A stretch of 64,000 bases of DNA from Cognaticolwellia aestuarii (GCF_002000025.1 NZ_MUZV01000013.1:20150-84149), one strand, 5' to 3'; numbered from the stretch's first letter, positions 36,423 through 47,078 are shown. Numbers and translations: made by a program. Notes: generated by a model from the letters alone, not told the origin.

Positions 36423-37013
36423 ATGCCCTTAGTTCGCCCGCTTGCTAGCGATGAAAATGAAGAAGTTGCTGAACTTGCGCGATTTTTCAATGAAACCTTA
36501 GGCTTTTGCCCTAATAGCGTTTTAACTATGCAGCGACGTCCTGCAATTGCTAAAGCATTTATTAATTTAAATATGGCTGTTATGGCAAACGAAGGTCGTG
36601 TTAGTGCCGAACAAAAACGCTTAATTGGCTATATTACTAGCGCCAATACCGGCTGCAGATATTGTGAAGCTCATACTATATTAGCCGCGCAACGCTACGG
36701 TGGCACAGATGAACGTCTTGAAAATATTTGGAATTTTCGTGACAGCAAGCTATATACTGCCGCAGAAAAAGCGGCTTTTGAATTTGCTTTAGCCGCCTCA
36801 AGTGTTCCGAATGCCGTTGATGATAATATCTCCCAAGCACTACATAGCCATTGGGATGAAGGTGAAATAGTTGAAATACTCGCTGTTATTTCATTGTTTG
36901 GCTATTTAAATCGTTGGAACGACTCTATGGGAACAACGATGGAAGATGGTGCGGTTAAAGCTGGTGAAGAACTTTTAAAAGCAACAGACTGGAGCCAAGG
37001 AAAACATCAGTAG
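36423..37013 (+). CDS. AhpD/carboxymuconolactone-decarboxylase-like peroxidase-related protein
   Basis: ATG 36423 is chosen with GGAG 9 bases before it; TTG 36408 is also in frame. The 196-aa protein is all-helical with the AhpD-type redox motif TGCRYCEAHT (CxxC plus His two residues after) and the second conserved part LAVISLFGYLNRWNDSMG. Such proteins act as thiol peroxidases or reductants of peroxiredoxins. A MarR-type gene diverges from it, so it is likely induced by an oxidant or electrophile. Confidence 0.88.
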   Translation: MPLVRPLASDENEEVAELARFFNETLGFCPNSVLTMQRRPAIAKAFINLNMAVMANEGRVSAEQKRLIGYITSANTGCRYCEAHTILAAQRYGGTDERLENIWNFRDSKLYTAAEKAAFEFALAASSVPNAVDDNISQALHSHWDEGEIVEILAVISLFGYLNRWNDSMGTTMEDGAVKAGEELLKATDWSQGKHQ

Positions 37014-37080
37014 CCAAGTAGTAAAATTTGGAGCAGCTGTAATCAGCATTTATTGAATAGGACTAACTATTATTTTCGAA

Positions 37081-37239
37081 CTAACAGGGTCTTAGCTCGT
37101 TGTGTATTTTACTACCAGTTGCTTGCTCACTATACTGTTCTAAAGAAAACTGCATATGGCGGCGATTAGCCAAGCGAACCTTATTACGGTGTAACGTTCT
37201 TTTTCGTTGATTACTTGCTAAATATCTCTTAATTCTCAT
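37081..37239 (-). CDS. 52-aa basic protein behind a Pho box
   Basis: The ORF starts at ATG 37239 with AGAGG 6-7 bases before it and ends at TAG 37081. The product (MRIKRYLASNQRKRTLHRNK..., ending HNELRPC) is strongly basic over residues 3-28 (about 11 Lys/Arg/His-rich) and acidic/neutral after, with no membrane helix. I do not recognise a family; nucleic-acid or ribosome binding is a guess from charge. A near-consensus Pho box with well-spaced -10 lies about 108 bp upstream, which argues that it is a real, phosphate-regulated gene. Confidence 0.65.
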   Translation of the reverse strand: MRIKRYLASNQRKRTLHRNKVRLANRRHMQFSLEQYSEQATGSKIHNELRPC

Positions 37240-37294
37240 ATTAACCTCTTTAACATACATATTACCGATAGCGTTAGTTGATACTGTATAATTT

Positions 37295-37320
37295 AGTGTC
37301 GTTATTTAATTAACGACACT
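37295..37320. repeat. 26-bp perfect inverted repeat in the 5' leader of the 52-aa gene
   Basis: AGTGTCGTTA (37295-37304) and TAACGACACT (37311-37320) are perfect arms around six bases. It lies between the Pho box and the 52-aa ORF, so it would be in that transcript's leader. It could also end the mltF transcript, but has no T-run. Confidence 0.6.
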
Positions 37321-37346
37321 TAACGTTATTAGTATCACTAAGGCAT

Positions 37347-37364
37347 ATGACAGTTTCATGACAG
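37347..37364 (-). promoter_or_regulatory. Pho box (PhoB site) with -10 element
   Basis: On the minus strand the site reads CTGTCATGAAACTGTCAT, matching the PhoB consensus CTGTCATAWAWCTGTMAY at nearly every position. A 10-bp gap separates it from GATACT, a -10-like hexamer, the same geometry as in known class PhoB promoters such as phoA. It points toward the 52-aa ORF. Confidence 0.8.
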
Positions 37365-37389
37365 CGTGGATAATATTAATAAATCATTG

Positions 37390-38823
37390 CTAGGGTTCAA
37401 CGGCAACAACTTGTTCGGCCTCAACTAAGACTTGCTTGGTCTGATTATCCATCCAAGTTAACGTATCATAGTAACGGCGAATGTTCTCAACATAATTCAC
37501 CGGTTCATCACCTCGGGCATAACCATAACGTGTTTTTTTATAAAACTTTTTTTGTTTCAATAAAGGCAAACGCTCTTTTACTTCTACCCAACGATCAGGA
37601 TCGCCACCTTGTTGCTTAGTGATTTTGCGAGCATCATTTAAGTGGCCTAAGCCAATATTATAAGACGCAAGTGCAAACCAAAGCCGATCTGGATCAGGAA
37701 TTCTCGCTGGCATACGTCCAATAAGTCGCTTAAAGTATTTTGCCCCTCCACGAATACTTTGCTCTGCGTCTAACCGGCTTTTTATGCCCATTTGTTTTGC
37801 CGTGGGTAATGTTAACATCATCATGCCTCGTACCCCGGTATATGAGCGGGCATGAGGTTCCCAATGAGATTCTTGATAACTGATGGCGGCGAGTAAACGC
37901 CAATCAACATCTTGACCATACTTTTCAAATAGCGCTTGATATTTGGGCAATTTTTTCTCAATTGCCTGAATAAACATACGGGTATCAACATAGTTAAATT
38001 CTTCTATATGACCATAATGTTTATCATTCAAAGCTAATAAAACACCGTTATGGTGAACTTCTCCAAAAAATTCAATTAAGCTAGCAAAAATTGAATTATC
38101 ACCATGTTTATTAACCATCCAAGCTAAAGGCTCTTCCTGGCGAATAGTGAAGCCGATACTGATCTCAGGATAATATCGACGGTTTATCGCTAAAGTATTA
38201 CTGTCAGCAATGGTGTAGTCTATTTCCCCAGAAAGCACACGCAACAATAGTTCTTCACTATCTAATTCAGCGCTTGTCGTCCATGAGAGTTCAGGATGAG
38301 ATAATTTTAACTGCGCCAAGCTTTCGACATGGCTAGATTGTTCTACCACTTCTAACTTACCCGTTAAATCGGCAAGTTTACGCGGTCTTTTGTTACCCTG
38401 TTTAAAAACTAACTTTTGGCTAACATCATAGTAACTTGGGGTAAAATGATACTGCTGACGACGCTCATCAGTTACAGCTAAGCCGGCAGCTAAAAAATCT
38501 ACACCGCCATTATCGAGTTGCAAAAACAATTCGTTTAGATTGTAGCTAGGCATCATTTTTAATTCGACACCTAAGTATTCCGCATAGCTTTTAGCTAATT
38601 CATACTCAAATCCCGCAGGGCCTTCAGCATCAAGATAATAGCTAGTATTTCCGTAAAGTGTGCCAACTGTAACGTAGCCACGGTCGATAATGCGTTGTAA
38701 ACTCGCCGGTGTTTCATGGGTTTTACAACCAGAAAAAACCAGTATAAATGGCAATAAAAACAGCCCGAATAGCTTACCGATACTAACTTTGTTAGCAAAT
38801 GATTTTATTTGATTTTTTATCAT
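37390..38823 (-). CDS. mltF: Membrane-bound lytic murein transglycosylase F
   Basis: ATG 38823 is preferred over upstream starts because a lipoprotein signal follows ([13 protein letters not shown]). The 477-aa protein has an SBP_bac_3 domain (about 45-265, [31 protein letters not shown]) and an SLT domain (about 290-450) with catalytic Glu in [14 protein letters not shown] and the GVRGMMMLT and ASYNIGLGH motifs. It cleaves peptidoglycan to 1,6-anhydro ends at the outer membrane. It is divergent from purL, the usual gammaproteobacterial arrangement. Confidence 0.93.
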   Translation of the reverse strand: MIKNQIKSFANKVSIGKLFGLFLLPFILVFSGCKTHETPASLQRIIDRGYVTVGTLYGNTSYYLDAEGPAGFEYELAKSYAEYLGVELKMMPSYNLNELFLQLDNGGVDFLAAGLAVTDERRQQYHFTPSYYDVSQKLVFKQGNKRPRKLADLTGKLEVVEQSSHVESLAQLKLSHPELSWTTSAELDSEELLLRVLSGEIDYTIADSNTLAINRRYYPEISIGFTIRQEEPLAWMVNKHGDNSIFASLIEFFGEVHHNGVLLALNDKHYGHIEEFNYVDTRMFIQAIEKKLPKYQALFEKYGQDVDWRLLAAISYQESHWEPHARSYTGVRGMMMLTLPTAKQMGIKSRLDAEQSIRGGAKYFKRLIGRMPARIPDPDRLWFALASYNIGLGHLNDARKITKQQGGDPDRWVEVKERLPLLKQKKFYKKTRYGYARGDEPVNYVENIRRYYDTLTWMDNQTKQVLVEAEQVVAVEP

Positions 38824-38995
38824 AGTGTCTATTGTCACGTGAATTGAGATATTAAAAAAGCTATTTTTTATAATTGGCAATTTTATTGCCAAGAAAATTC
38901 CCCAAAAATGAGACAAATCATTTCTCTAATTAGGCCATTTAATCTATAATACGCGCGTTTTTTATCCTTAATAAATCTAACCGGTGAAATAGACT

Positions 38996-41900
38996 ATGTC
39001 GATGTTGATGAAAACCCTTCGCGGTGCGCCAGCACTATCTGATTTTAGAATAAGTAAACTACTAAATCAGTGTTCTGAGCTGCAACTGCCCGTTACGGAT
39101 ATCTATGCTGAATTTAGCCACTTTGCACATATTTCAGAGCAACTAAATTCTGAAGAAACCGAAGTTTTACAGCAACTTCTCAAGTATGGTCCAACAATTG
39201 AAGAACATGAACCCGTTGGGCAATTATTATTAGTAACACCACGTCCCGGCACTATCTCACCTTGGTCATCAAAATCTACCGACATCGCAAAAAACTGTGG
39301 TTTATCCAAAATTATTCGCTTGGAACGTGGCTTAAGCTATTATGTCAGCACTGAAAATTCTTCGCCATTAACCACCGCACAACAATCAACATTAAATAAC
39401 TTATTACACGACCGCATGATGGAGACTATATTTAATGATCTCAATGATGCAACTGCATTATTTGCCAGCGCTGAGCCTGGCGAACTCACTAGCATTGATA
39501 TTGAAAACGGCGGTAAAAACGCCCTAATACAAGCCAATGTTGAGCTAGGCTTGGCCTTAGCTGATGACGAAGTTAATTATTTATTTGAAAACTTTACCAA
39601 GCTTGGTCGTAATCCGCATGACATCGAACTTTACATGTTTGCCCAAGCAAACTCTGAGCATTGTCGTCATAAAATATTTAACGCTGATTGGACTATCGAT
39701 GGCGTAAAGCAGCCTAAATCGCTGTTTAAAATGATCCGTAACACGCATGAAGTTAACCCTGATTTTGTTTTAAGCGCATACAAAGATAACGCAGCAGTCA
39801 TGGTAGGTAACAAAGGTGGGCGTTTCTTCCCGAACCCTGAAACCAATGTTTATGGTTATCATCATGAAGACATTCAAATTTTAATGAAAGTTGAAACCCA
39901 TAATCACCCTACGGCTATTTCTCCTTACCCAGGTGCTGCAACAGGTTCCGGTGGTGAAATTCGTGATGAAGGTGCTACCGGTATTGGCTCTAAACCCAAA
40001 GCGGGCTTAGTTGGCTTTTCAGTTTCAAATTTACGTATACCAAACTTCGAACAACCGTGGGAAACTGATTTCGGCAAGCCTGATCGTATTGTTTCTGCAT
40101 TCGATATTATGATGGAAGGCCCATTAGGTGGCGCGGCATTTAACAACGAATTTGGTCGTCCGGCTATTTTAGGTTATTTCCGTACTTATGAAGAGCAAGT
40201 TAACTCGTTCAACGGCTCAGAAGTACGTGGTTACCATAAACCTATAATGCTTGCCGGTGGTTTAGGTAATATTCGCGATGAACACGTACAAAAACGTGAA
40301 ATTGTTGTTGGCGCCCATTTAATTGCGCTTGGCGGCCCAGCGATGAACATAGGGTTAGGTGGTGGAGCTGCTTCTTCAATGGCATCAGGCCAGTCTGCTG
40401 AAAACCTAGACTTCGCTTCAGTACAACGTGAAAACCCAGAAATGGAACGTCGTTGTCAGGAAGTAATTGATAAATGTTGGCAACTAGGTGAGCAGAATCC
40501 TATCGCTTTTATTCATGATGTTGGTGCTGGTGGTTTGTCAAACGCATTTCCAGAATTAGTGTCGGACGGTGGACGCGGTGGTGTATTTGAATTACGTAAT
40601 GTGCCTAATGATGAGCGTAGCATGACACCACACGAGATTTGGTGTAACGAGTCTCAAGAGCGCTATGTTATTGCGGTTTCAGATGAAAACCTTGAAACCT
40701 TTAAGCAAATTTGTGCTCGTGAACGTGCACCATTTGCTGTTGTAGGTCGCGCCACTGAAGAAGAGCACTTAACCGTAACTGATGCTCACTTTGCAGGTAA
40801 CGAAACATTAGATACACCGATAGATTTACCGCTTGATGTGCTGTTAGGCAAAACACCGAAAATATTTAAAGACGTAGTTTCGCAAACCGCAGCCGGTGAT
40901 AAATTAGTAGTCGCTGATATTACTTTAAGCGACGCTGCTGACAGAGTTTTATCTTTACCTACCGTGGCTGAAAAAACCTTCTTAATTACCATTGGTGACC
41001 GCTCAGTTACCGGTATGGTTAATCGTGACCAAATGGTTGGTCCTTGGCAAGTGCCCGTAGCTGACTGTGGTGTAACCGCTTCAGCACTTGACTCTTACCA
41101 CGGTGAAGCTATGTCATTAGGTGAACGTACACCAGTCGCTTTATTGAACTTCGGCGCTTCAGCTCGTTTAGCGGTTGCGGAGTCATTAACTAACATCGCT
41201 GGCACGGATATTGGCGATCTAAACCGCATCAAACTTTCCGCAAACTGGATGTCGCCTGCGGGTCATCCAGGTGAAGATGCAGGTTTGTACGAAGCCGTTA
41301 AAGCCATTGGTGAAGAGCTTTGTCCTGCACTTGGATTAACAATCCCTGTTGGTAAAGACTCAATGTCAATGAAAACACAATGGCAAGAAAATGGTGAAGA
41401 CAAATCGGTAACTTCACCTATGTCATTAATCATCACCGCTTTTGGTGCGGTAGAAGATATTCGCAAAACAGTCACACCACAGTTACGAACAGACTTAGGT
41501 GATACTCGTATCGTTGCTATTGATTTATCAAAAGGCAAAAACCGCTTGGGTGGTTCTTGTTTAGCACAAGTTTATAAGCAGCTTGGTAATGAAACGCCAG
41601 ACGTTGATAGCCCTGAAGTATTAAAAGGCTTCTTTAATGCTATGCAAACCTTGGTACGTGATGAAAAGCTTATTGCTTATCATGATAGATCTGATGGTGG
41701 CTTATTTGCCTCAGTTGTTGAAATGGCATTTGCTGGTCATACCGGTGTTGATATTGATTTAACAGCATTAACGTCAGAATCAGGTAATGATGTTGACGTA
41801 TTATTCAACGAAGAGCTCGGTGCGGTTATTCAAATTCGTGAAAGCGATGTGGATGCAATTCATAGTGTATTAGCTGAGCACGGTGTTTTAGATTATTGCA

Positions 41901-42955
41901 CTGACATAGGTCGCATCAATAACGAAGATACACTACGTTTTACTCGTGACGGAGCTGTCGTACTAGAAAATTCTCGTACTTATTATCGTACGCTTTGGGC
42001 ACAAACAACCTTTAGAATGCAATCTCTACGTGATAACCCTGAATGTGCTCAACAAGAACATGATGTAAAATATGATACTGAAGACCCTGGTCTAAACGTT
42101 GAGTTAAGCTTTGATATCAATGAAGATATTGTTGCTGAACTTATCGCTAAAGATGCACAAGGCGCCAACCACACTGTGAGTAATCCTCGTATCGCTATAT
42201 TACGTGAGCAAGGGGTTAACTCTCATGTTGAAATGGCTGCAGCTTTTGATCGTGCTGGTTTTATTGCTATTGACGTACATATGTCTGATATTTTGTCGGG
42301 CCGTACAGATTTAGCTGACTTCAACGGTTTAGTTGCTTGTGGTGGCTTCTCGTACGGTGATGTACTTGGCGCTGGTGAAGGTTGGGCAAAATCCATCTTA
42401 TTCAACAAAAATGCCAAAGCCATGTTTAAAGCATTTTTTGAGCGTGAAGATACTTTCTCATTAGGTGTTTGTAATGGTTGTCAAATGTTGTCAAACCTAA
42501 AAGAAATTATCCCTGGTGCCCAAGCATGGCCGCGTTTTGTGCAAAATAAATCAGAACGCTTTGAAGCACGTTTTAGCTTAGTTGAGATTCAAGAAAACCC
42601 ATCAATTTTCTTCGATGGTATGGCGGGTTCACGTATGCCAATTGCTGTGTCTCATGGTGAAGGTCGTGCCGAGTTTAGCTCTGATGATGCCATTGATGCT
42701 GCCAATGAATCAGGAACGGTTGCTATGCGTTATGTTGATAACTATGGGCATATCACTGAAACCTACCCTGCGAATCCTAACGGCTCACCCGACGGTATTA
42801 CCGCATTAACCACTACAGATGGTCGAGTAACTATTATGATGCCACACCCTGAGCGTGTATTCCGTACGGTTGCAAACTCATGGCACCCAGATGAATGGCA
42901 AGAAGATTCACCTTGGGTACGTATGTTCCGCAATGCGCGTAAGTTTATTGGCTAA
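38996..42955 (+). CDS. purL: Phosphoribosylformylglycinamidine synthase PurL
   Basis: The 1319-aa single-chain enzyme has the normal length of the large gammaproteobacterial type. Landmarks are an N-terminal PurS-like part, [14 protein letters not shown], a first AIRS-like domain with [34 protein letters not shown], a second with [11 protein letters not shown] and YHDRSDGGL, and a glutaminase domain (about 1060-1319) with nucleophile Cys in [10 protein letters not shown] and PHPERVFR. It makes FGAM from FGAR, ATP and glutamine in purine synthesis. Starts at 39002 and 39008 are also possible. A terminator follows. Confidence 0.96.
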   Translation: MSMLMKTLRGAPALSDFRISKLLNQCSELQLPVTDIYAEFSHFAHISEQLNSEETEVLQQLLKYGPTIEEHEPVGQLLLVTPRPGTISPWSSKSTDIAKNCGLSKIIRLERGLSYYVSTENSSPLTTAQQSTLNNLLHDRMMETIFNDLNDATALFASAEPGELTSIDIENGGKNALIQANVELGLALADDEVNYLFENFTKLGRNPHDIELYMFAQANSEHCRHKIFNADWTIDGVKQPKSLFKMIRNTHEVNPDFVLSAYKDNAAVMVGNKGGRFFPNPETNVYGYHHEDIQILMKVETHNHPTAISPYPGAATGSGGEIRDEGATGIGSKPKAGLVGFSVSNLRIPNFEQPWETDFGKPDRIVSAFDIMMEGPLGGAAFNNEFGRPAILGYFRTYEEQVNSFNGSEVRGYHKPIMLAGGLGNIRDEHVQKREIVVGAHLIALGGPAMNIGLGGGAASSMASGQSAENLDFASVQRENPEMERRCQEVIDKCWQLGEQNPIAFIHDVGAGGLSNAFPELVSDGGRGGVFELRNVPNDERSMTPHEIWCNESQERYVIAVSDENLETFKQICARERAPFAVVGRATEEEHLTVTDAHFAGNETLDTPIDLPLDVLLGKTPKIFKDVVSQTAAGDKLVVADITLSDAADRVLSLPTVAEKTFLITIGDRSVTGMVNRDQMVGPWQVPVADCGVTASALDSYHGEAMSLGERTPVALLNFGASARLAVAESLTNIAGTDIGDLNRIKLSANWMSPAGHPGEDAGLYEAVKAIGEELCPALGLTIPVGKDSMSMKTQWQENGEDKSVTSPMSLIITAFGAVEDIRKTVTPQLRTDLGDTRIVAIDLSKGKNRLGGSCLAQVYKQLGNETPDVDSPEVLKGFFNAMQTLVRDEKLIAYHDRSDGGLFASVVEMAFAGHTGVDIDLTALTSESGNDVDVLFNEELGAVIQIRESDVDAIHSVLAEHGVLDYCTDIGRINNEDTLRFTRDGAVVLENSRTYYRTLWAQTTFRMQSLRDNPECAQQEHDVKYDTEDPGLNVELSFDINEDIVAELIAKDAQGANHTVSNPRIAILREQGVNSHVEMAAAFDRAGFIAIDVHMSDILSGRTDLADFNGLVACGGFSYGDVLGAGEGWAKSILFNKNAKAMFKAFFEREDTFSLGVCNGCQMLSNLKEIIPGAQAWPRFVQNKSERFEARFSLVEIQENPSIFFDGMAGSRMPIAVSHGEGRAEFSSDDAIDAANESGTVAMRYVDNYGHITETYPANPNGSPDGITALTTTDGRVTIMMPHPERVFRTVANSWHPDEWQEDSPWVRMFRNARKFIG

Positions 42956-42998
42956 ACTCGCGCAACATTCGCGACTTATCCTCTAAGTTTTAGTCATG

Positions 42999-43024
42999 AA
43001 AAAAGCGCCTCTTGGCGCTTTTTG
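42999..43024 (+). terminator. Rho-independent terminator after purL
   Basis: AAAAAAGCGCC pairs with GGCGCTTTTT around TCTT, with a T-run to 43023. Confidence 0.9.
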
Positions 43025-43200
43025 TTATCTGCAATTATTTCATTCTCAATCGATTTCGCTGCAGCATTATTAATAAAGTTGAGTCGTTAACAGTTAGACA
43101 CTTCCCCTCTTTTATATATCATTTTAGAATAGAAATTAACTTATTTATTCCGAATTATTAAATTATACTGATTGATATTATTCTCTGAAGAGTCTGCCTT

Positions 43201-43476
43201 TTGAAAGCTGCTTTACCGTCAAATCGAATACCGTTACAAAAAGTGATGACAGCCATTTACGTCTGGTTGCGTATCACCTTGAGTTATTGCGTAGTTGGTG
43301 CGGTTATCACAACATTACTCAGCGCCGGCATTCAGCACGTCAATGTCTTCATTATCACAGTTGTTATGGCAACCTTTCTCGGTATAGGTGTTTATAAAGC
43401 CGAGGTAGCACGTCGTGGTGTTGGGTTGAATAATTATCTTAACAAGCTATCAGAGTACAAACACCACCAATTTTAA
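43201..43476 (+). CDS. Hypothetical two-helix membrane protein
   Basis: The 91-aa frame begins at TTG 43201 (GAAGAG about 8 bases before); ATG 43246 would give 76 aa. It has two hydrophobic helices (LRITLSYCVVGAVITTLLSAGI and VNVFIITVVMATFLGIGVY) and a short basic C-terminus. No family is recognised. It stands alone between purL and the nitroreductase gene. Confidence 0.55.
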   Translation: MKAALPSNRIPLQKVMTAIYVWLRITLSYCVVGAVITTLLSAGIQHVNVFIITVVMATFLGIGVYKAEVARRGVGLNNYLNKLSEYKHHQF

Positions 43477-43675
43477 CCCACAGTTTTCCTACCACAATCT
43501 AGTTCTTATCAGTAATACACTTGCTGATTACCCCTTCAAACCAGCATAGCAGCGACATTTATTTTGACTTTCTCTTGCGCCATTAACTTGTTTACCCGAA
43601 TTGGCACTTACCTTATGATAAGTTTAAAAGAAAAGTTAAATAATCATCATAAAATAATAAGTAATAGGAAGTATT

Positions 43676-44350
43676 ATGCAAGCTCATGACGCATCACCGT
43701 TAAGCGATTATATTGAATACTCTAGCGAAGAAATGCTTAAACGCTCAGCCGATTTTTATAACAACATTAAGCGTCGACACAGTATTCGTAGCTTTAGCGA
43801 TCGCCCAGTCGCAAAAGCGGTCATTGAGAACTGCATAAAAGCAGCTGGAACAGCCCCTAGTGGTGCAAATCATCAACCTTGGCATTTTGTCGCGATTAAT
43901 GATCTTGATGTCAAAAAGCAAATACGCGAACAGGCAGAAATTCACGAAAGTAATTTTTATCAAGGCCGTGCGGGTGAGGAATGGTTAGATGCTTTAAAGC
44001 CACTAGGCACAGACGCAAATAAGCCTTACTTAGAGCATGCTCCTTGGCTGATTGCAATATTTAGTGAGAAAAAAGGGGGAATTTCAGCAGAAGAGAAAAA
44101 CACAAATTACTATGTACATGAGTCGGTCGGTATTGCCACTGGCTTTTTGATCAATGCCTTACATTCAAGCGGTTTAGTCACCTTAACTCACACACCAAAA
44201 CCTATGTCTTTTTTAAGCAAAGTGTGTGGTCGCGATGATAACAGCCGACCTTACATGTTGCTCATTGCAGGTTACCCAAGTGATGATGCAACTGTGCCAC
44301 ATCATGCAACAACCAAGAAGAGCATCGATGATATAGCCACTTTTCTATAG
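43676..44350 (+). CDS. Nitroreductase-family protein resembling iodotyrosine deiodinase
   Basis: The 224-aa FMN protein has RRHSIRSFSDRPV, AAGTAPSGANHQPWHFV (FMN-binding), and SVGIATGFLINALHSSGLVTLTHTPKPMSFL. The lid region (IHESNFYQGRAGEEWL, then TDANKPYLEHAP) keeps the Glu, Tyr and Lys that bind the zwitterion of halotyrosine in animal iodotyrosine deiodinase. The C-terminal RPYMLLIAGYPSDDATVP also fits that subfamily rather than NfsB-type enzymes. Likely reductive dehalogenation of halogenated tyrosine or a related phenol; inferred from motifs only. Confidence 0.85.
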   Translation: MQAHDASPLSDYIEYSSEEMLKRSADFYNNIKRRHSIRSFSDRPVAKAVIENCIKAAGTAPSGANHQPWHFVAINDLDVKKQIREQAEIHESNFYQGRAGEEWLDALKPLGTDANKPYLEHAPWLIAIFSEKKGGISAEEKNTNYYVHESVGIATGFLINALHSSGLVTLTHTPKPMSFLSKVCGRDDNSRPYMLLIAGYPSDDATVPHHATTKKSIDDIATFL

Positions 44351-44443
44351 GTTATTATTTTCGTTCAATTATCAGCTTTAAAAGCGAAGCGCTGAGTGTT
44401 AATACTACAGCACGTAACAGCTAACTTCAGGCGACTTCGCTAT

Positions 44444-44656
44444 TTACAAAACAAAATCTAAGGCAATATTAGTGCAGCCTTGTGCGCAATAAAGGCCGGT
44501 GGCTTTCTTATCTTCAGGTAAAACAACTCTGATCATTGTACCGCATTGCGGGCATGGCATATCGCGTCCCGCCAAAACTTTTTTTATCAACGCTTTTTGA
44601 TCATTAAACGATTTAGCACTGACTGTTTTTAAGCGCTTAAACTGCTGTTCATCCAT
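44444..44656 (-). CDS. Small zinc-ribbon protein
   Basis: The 70-aa protein has an N-terminal helical part (QQFKRLKTVSAKSFNDQKALIKKVLAG) and Cys pairs CPQC at residues about 35-38 and C-x3-C (LYCAQGC) at about 57-61, so it may bind zinc. No membrane segment. It is downstream of the RraB-like gene on the same strand by 38 bp, so the two may be co-transcribed. Function unknown. Confidence 0.65.
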   Translation of the reverse strand: MDEQQFKRLKTVSAKSFNDQKALIKKVLAGRDMPCPQCGTMIRVVLPEDKKATGLYCAQGCTNIALDFVL

Positions 44657-44694
44657 GCTATTGCCCTATGTAATTTACTACGTTGCTGGCGAGT

Positions 44695-45042
44695 TTATTT
44701 ACTAGAATCAAGACAATACCAACCATCATAATTACCTGAAAATGGTGCAGCACTTGTTGTTAATAGCTCTTGATAAGCAGCAATATTTTCATAGCTTGCC
44801 GACATAAATGGATATGCAGTTATTTCCCATGGAAAAGCATCGTCACCTTGGTAAGGACAAAATGACAATTTTTGATTGTTTTCTAACAATAATTGACCGA
44901 ACTTTAACGCTTGCTCTTGATCAGCAAAAATAACTGAAAATTCAAACTCCCTTTCAATCGTTAAGTCATCACCACCTTCAAGCATTTGCCATAAAGCGTT
45001 ACCAACATTGTCTAAAGGAAATAATTCTTCATCGCGTTGCAT
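44695..45042 (-). CDS. RraB-like protein (RNase E inhibitor family)
   Basis: The 115-aa acidic protein has the RraB pattern: an acidic N-terminus with DNVGNALWQML, then FEFSVIFADQEQALKFGQLLLENN, PWEITAYPFM and the C-terminal FSGNYDGWYC, which corresponds to GG-YDGWG-E of RraB. RraB binds the RNase E C-terminal region and modulates degradosome activity. Family-level call is good; whether it is the true RraB orthologue is uncertain. Confidence 0.7.
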   Translation of the reverse strand: MQRDEELFPLDNVGNALWQMLEGGDDLTIEREFEFSVIFADQEQALKFGQLLLENNQKLSFCPYQGDDAFPWEITAYPFMSASYENIAAYQELLTTSAAPFSGNYDGWYCLDSSK

Positions 45043-45246
45043 TTGATATTCTCATTTTTTATTGACTATTTGTCATTATTTTATCGTTCTCTGCGCTTAA
45101 AAACTACGTCCGATTCGATTAAATCATAACAATATGGCTTTTTACTCATCATATTCTTTCGCTTGCATCAGAAGTTACACTTGTTACATCAATTCTCGCC
45201 ATAAGTTTGTTAAACTAAGGCTAATAAATTATTGAGTTGAATTATT

Positions 45247-46092
45247 GTGAAAAAATTTGAATGCCATATCAACATTGATCGCACGATAACTATCGTAGAA
45301 GCACTGCAAATTCAATGCGATTTAAGTGTTGGCGAAATTAAAAAAGCGATTGATAAAGGCGCGCTATGGCATAGCCGTGGAAAAACAATTCAGCGCTGTC
45401 GCCGTTTAAAAAAGAGTTTAGCTATCGGTGACAAGCTGCACTTTTATTATGATGAAAATGTGTTGTCTCAAATACCAACGCCCGCTACGTTAATCGCTGA
45501 TATGAGTGATTACAGCGTTTGGTATAAACCTTACGGTATGTTATCTCAGGGCTCTAAATGGAGTGACCATTGCACTATTACGCGCTGGGCACAGAAAAAC
45601 TTAACCCCTGAGCGAGCTGTTTTTCCTGTGCACCGACTCGACCGTGCAGCGACCGGATTAATTTTAGTTGCTCACAGTAAAAAAGCAGCACGCGCACTAA
45701 GTCAAATGTTTGAACAGCACCAATTAGAAAAGACTTACCATATTATTGTCCACGGTAACCAGCAACAGCGACCACAGCCTGAAACGGTAACATTAGCTAT
45801 TGAAGGCAAGCCAGCTTGTAGCCATTTTTCACATATTGCCTATGACGATAAGCGCGACTTGTCGTTAGTAAAAGTTAATATAGAATCTGGCAGAAAACAT
45901 CAAATACGTATTCATGCAGCCAGTATAGGGTTGCCGGTGGTTGGCGATAGGCTACATGGTGCACAGCAGTCATTAGCTGACTTACAGCTTTGTGCTGTCG
46001 CACTGCATTTTACTTGCCCTATTCATCAAGTTGAACAACACTTTGCTCTGTCAGATGCAATGCGCCCTCAACTGTCGAGTTTAACTCAGTAA
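45247..46092 (+). CDS. RluA-family pseudouridine synthase
   Basis: GTG 45247 is the likely start. The 281-aa protein has an N-terminal S4-like part (about 15-75), SDYSVWYKPYGML, the catalytic motif PVHRLDRAATGLILVA with the active Asp, LEKTYHIIVHG, and RKHQIRIHAASIGLPVVGDRLHG. It isomerises uridine in rRNA or tRNA. It is not clearly RluA, RluC, RluD or TruC; the HRLDRAATG (not HRLDxxTSG) variant suggests a separate subgroup. A bidirectional terminator separates it from dapA. Confidence 0.88.
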   Translation: MKKFECHINIDRTITIVEALQIQCDLSVGEIKKAIDKGALWHSRGKTIQRCRRLKKSLAIGDKLHFYYDENVLSQIPTPATLIADMSDYSVWYKPYGMLSQGSKWSDHCTITRWAQKNLTPERAVFPVHRLDRAATGLILVAHSKKAARALSQMFEQHQLEKTYHIIVHGNQQQRPQPETVTLAIEGKPACSHFSHIAYDDKRDLSLVKVNIESGRKHQIRIHAASIGLPVVGDRLHGAQQSLADLQLCAVALHFTCPIHQVEQHFALSDAMRPQLSSLTQ

Positions 46093-46120
46093 AGCTTAGT
46101 AGTCGTTATTTTGAGACAAA

Positions 46121-46144
46121 AAAAGTGAGCTTACGCTCACTTTT
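46121..46144. terminator. Bidirectional terminator between the pseudouridine synthase and dapA genes
   Basis: AAAAGTGAGC pairs perfectly with GCTCACTTTT around TTAC, with A-rich and T-rich sides on both strands. Confidence 0.88.
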
Positions 46145-46169
46145 ATAAAACATTAACGTTATGATTCAA

Positions 46170-47078
46170 TTAATAACAATATTTAAAATCACCATCTGTC
46201 ATTAAACTCGGTTCATTACCCACTCTTTCAGCTAATGATAACTCTGCCAATAGCGCTAACCCTTGTTTGCGTTGCTCTAATGTTAAAGCTTTATAAGGCA
46301 TTCTAAAAATAGGTGCAACAGCTCCTGTCATCATTAATGCGGTATTAATGGCTATTGGATTAGGCTCGCAAAACAACCAGTTCATTAATGGCTGCATTCG
46401 TTGCTGAAGACTTTCATTGGGCGCATCCATGAGTTGACGCATTAAACCCGGTGCAATATTAGAAGTCACTGAAATAACACCATGTGAACCATGAATATGA
46501 CGCCCAGCAGCACTTTCATCATCATTACCTGACCAACAAGCAATTCCTCGCTGCTCATAATAAGCAATACGGTCATTACCGGTACATTCTTTAACACCAA
46601 TAAAGTTATGATGCTTCGATAAAGGTTCAATGAGTTCAGGGGTTAAATCCTGCCCGGTACGGCCCGGTACGTTATAAATAATGCCCGGTCCAATATCCAA
46701 TACCTTATGAAAATGCTCGGTAACGCCAGCAAATGAACTACGCCCATAATAAGGGTTAATTTGCAGTGTTGCATCCATGCCTGCGGCGAAGCCATATTGT
46801 GTTGCTTTAATGGCTTCTCGGGTATTATTACTACCGGTATTACCGATAATAAGCAGGTCTTTACCATGTTTATGCACACTATGAGCGATAAGAATTAAAT
46901 GCTCTTCCCAAGTAAGCAGATGCCCCTCACCGGTTGTTCCACCAACGACAATACCATCAACACCCGCTTTAATTTGTTCAGCGACTAGTTGATCATAAGT
47001 ATTAAAATCGATATCACCTTTGACGTTAAAGGGGGTTTTAATTGCTGTAATCAGACTGGCAGATTTAATCTCTTTCAT
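46170..47078 (-). CDS. dapA: 4-hydroxy-tetrahydrodipicolinate synthase (DapA-type)
   Basis: ATG 47078 has GAGAG upstream; longer frames to 47189 overlap another gene and lack family support. The 302-aa TIM-barrel protein has GGTTGEGHLLTWEEH, IIYNVPGRTGQDL (Tyr of the proton relay and Arg for substrate) and GVKECTG with the Schiff-base Lys. It condenses pyruvate and aspartate semialdehyde in lysine/DAP synthesis. The sequence looks like the DHDPS branch but is not next to other dap genes, so it may be a second copy or another DapA-family aldolase. Confidence 0.82.
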   Translation of the reverse strand: MKEIKSASLITAIKTPFNVKGDIDFNTYDQLVAEQIKAGVDGIVVGGTTGEGHLLTWEEHLILIAHSVHKHGKDLLIIGNTGSNNTREAIKATQYGFAAGMDATLQINPYYGRSSFAGVTEHFHKVLDIGPGIIYNVPGRTGQDLTPELIEPLSKHHNFIGVKECTGNDRIAYYEQRGIACWSGNDDESAAGRHIHGSHGVISVTSNIAPGLMRQLMDAPNESLQQRMQPLMNWLFCEPNPIAINTALMMTGAVAPIFRMPYKALTLEQRKQGLALLAELSLAERVGNEPSLMTDGDFKYCY

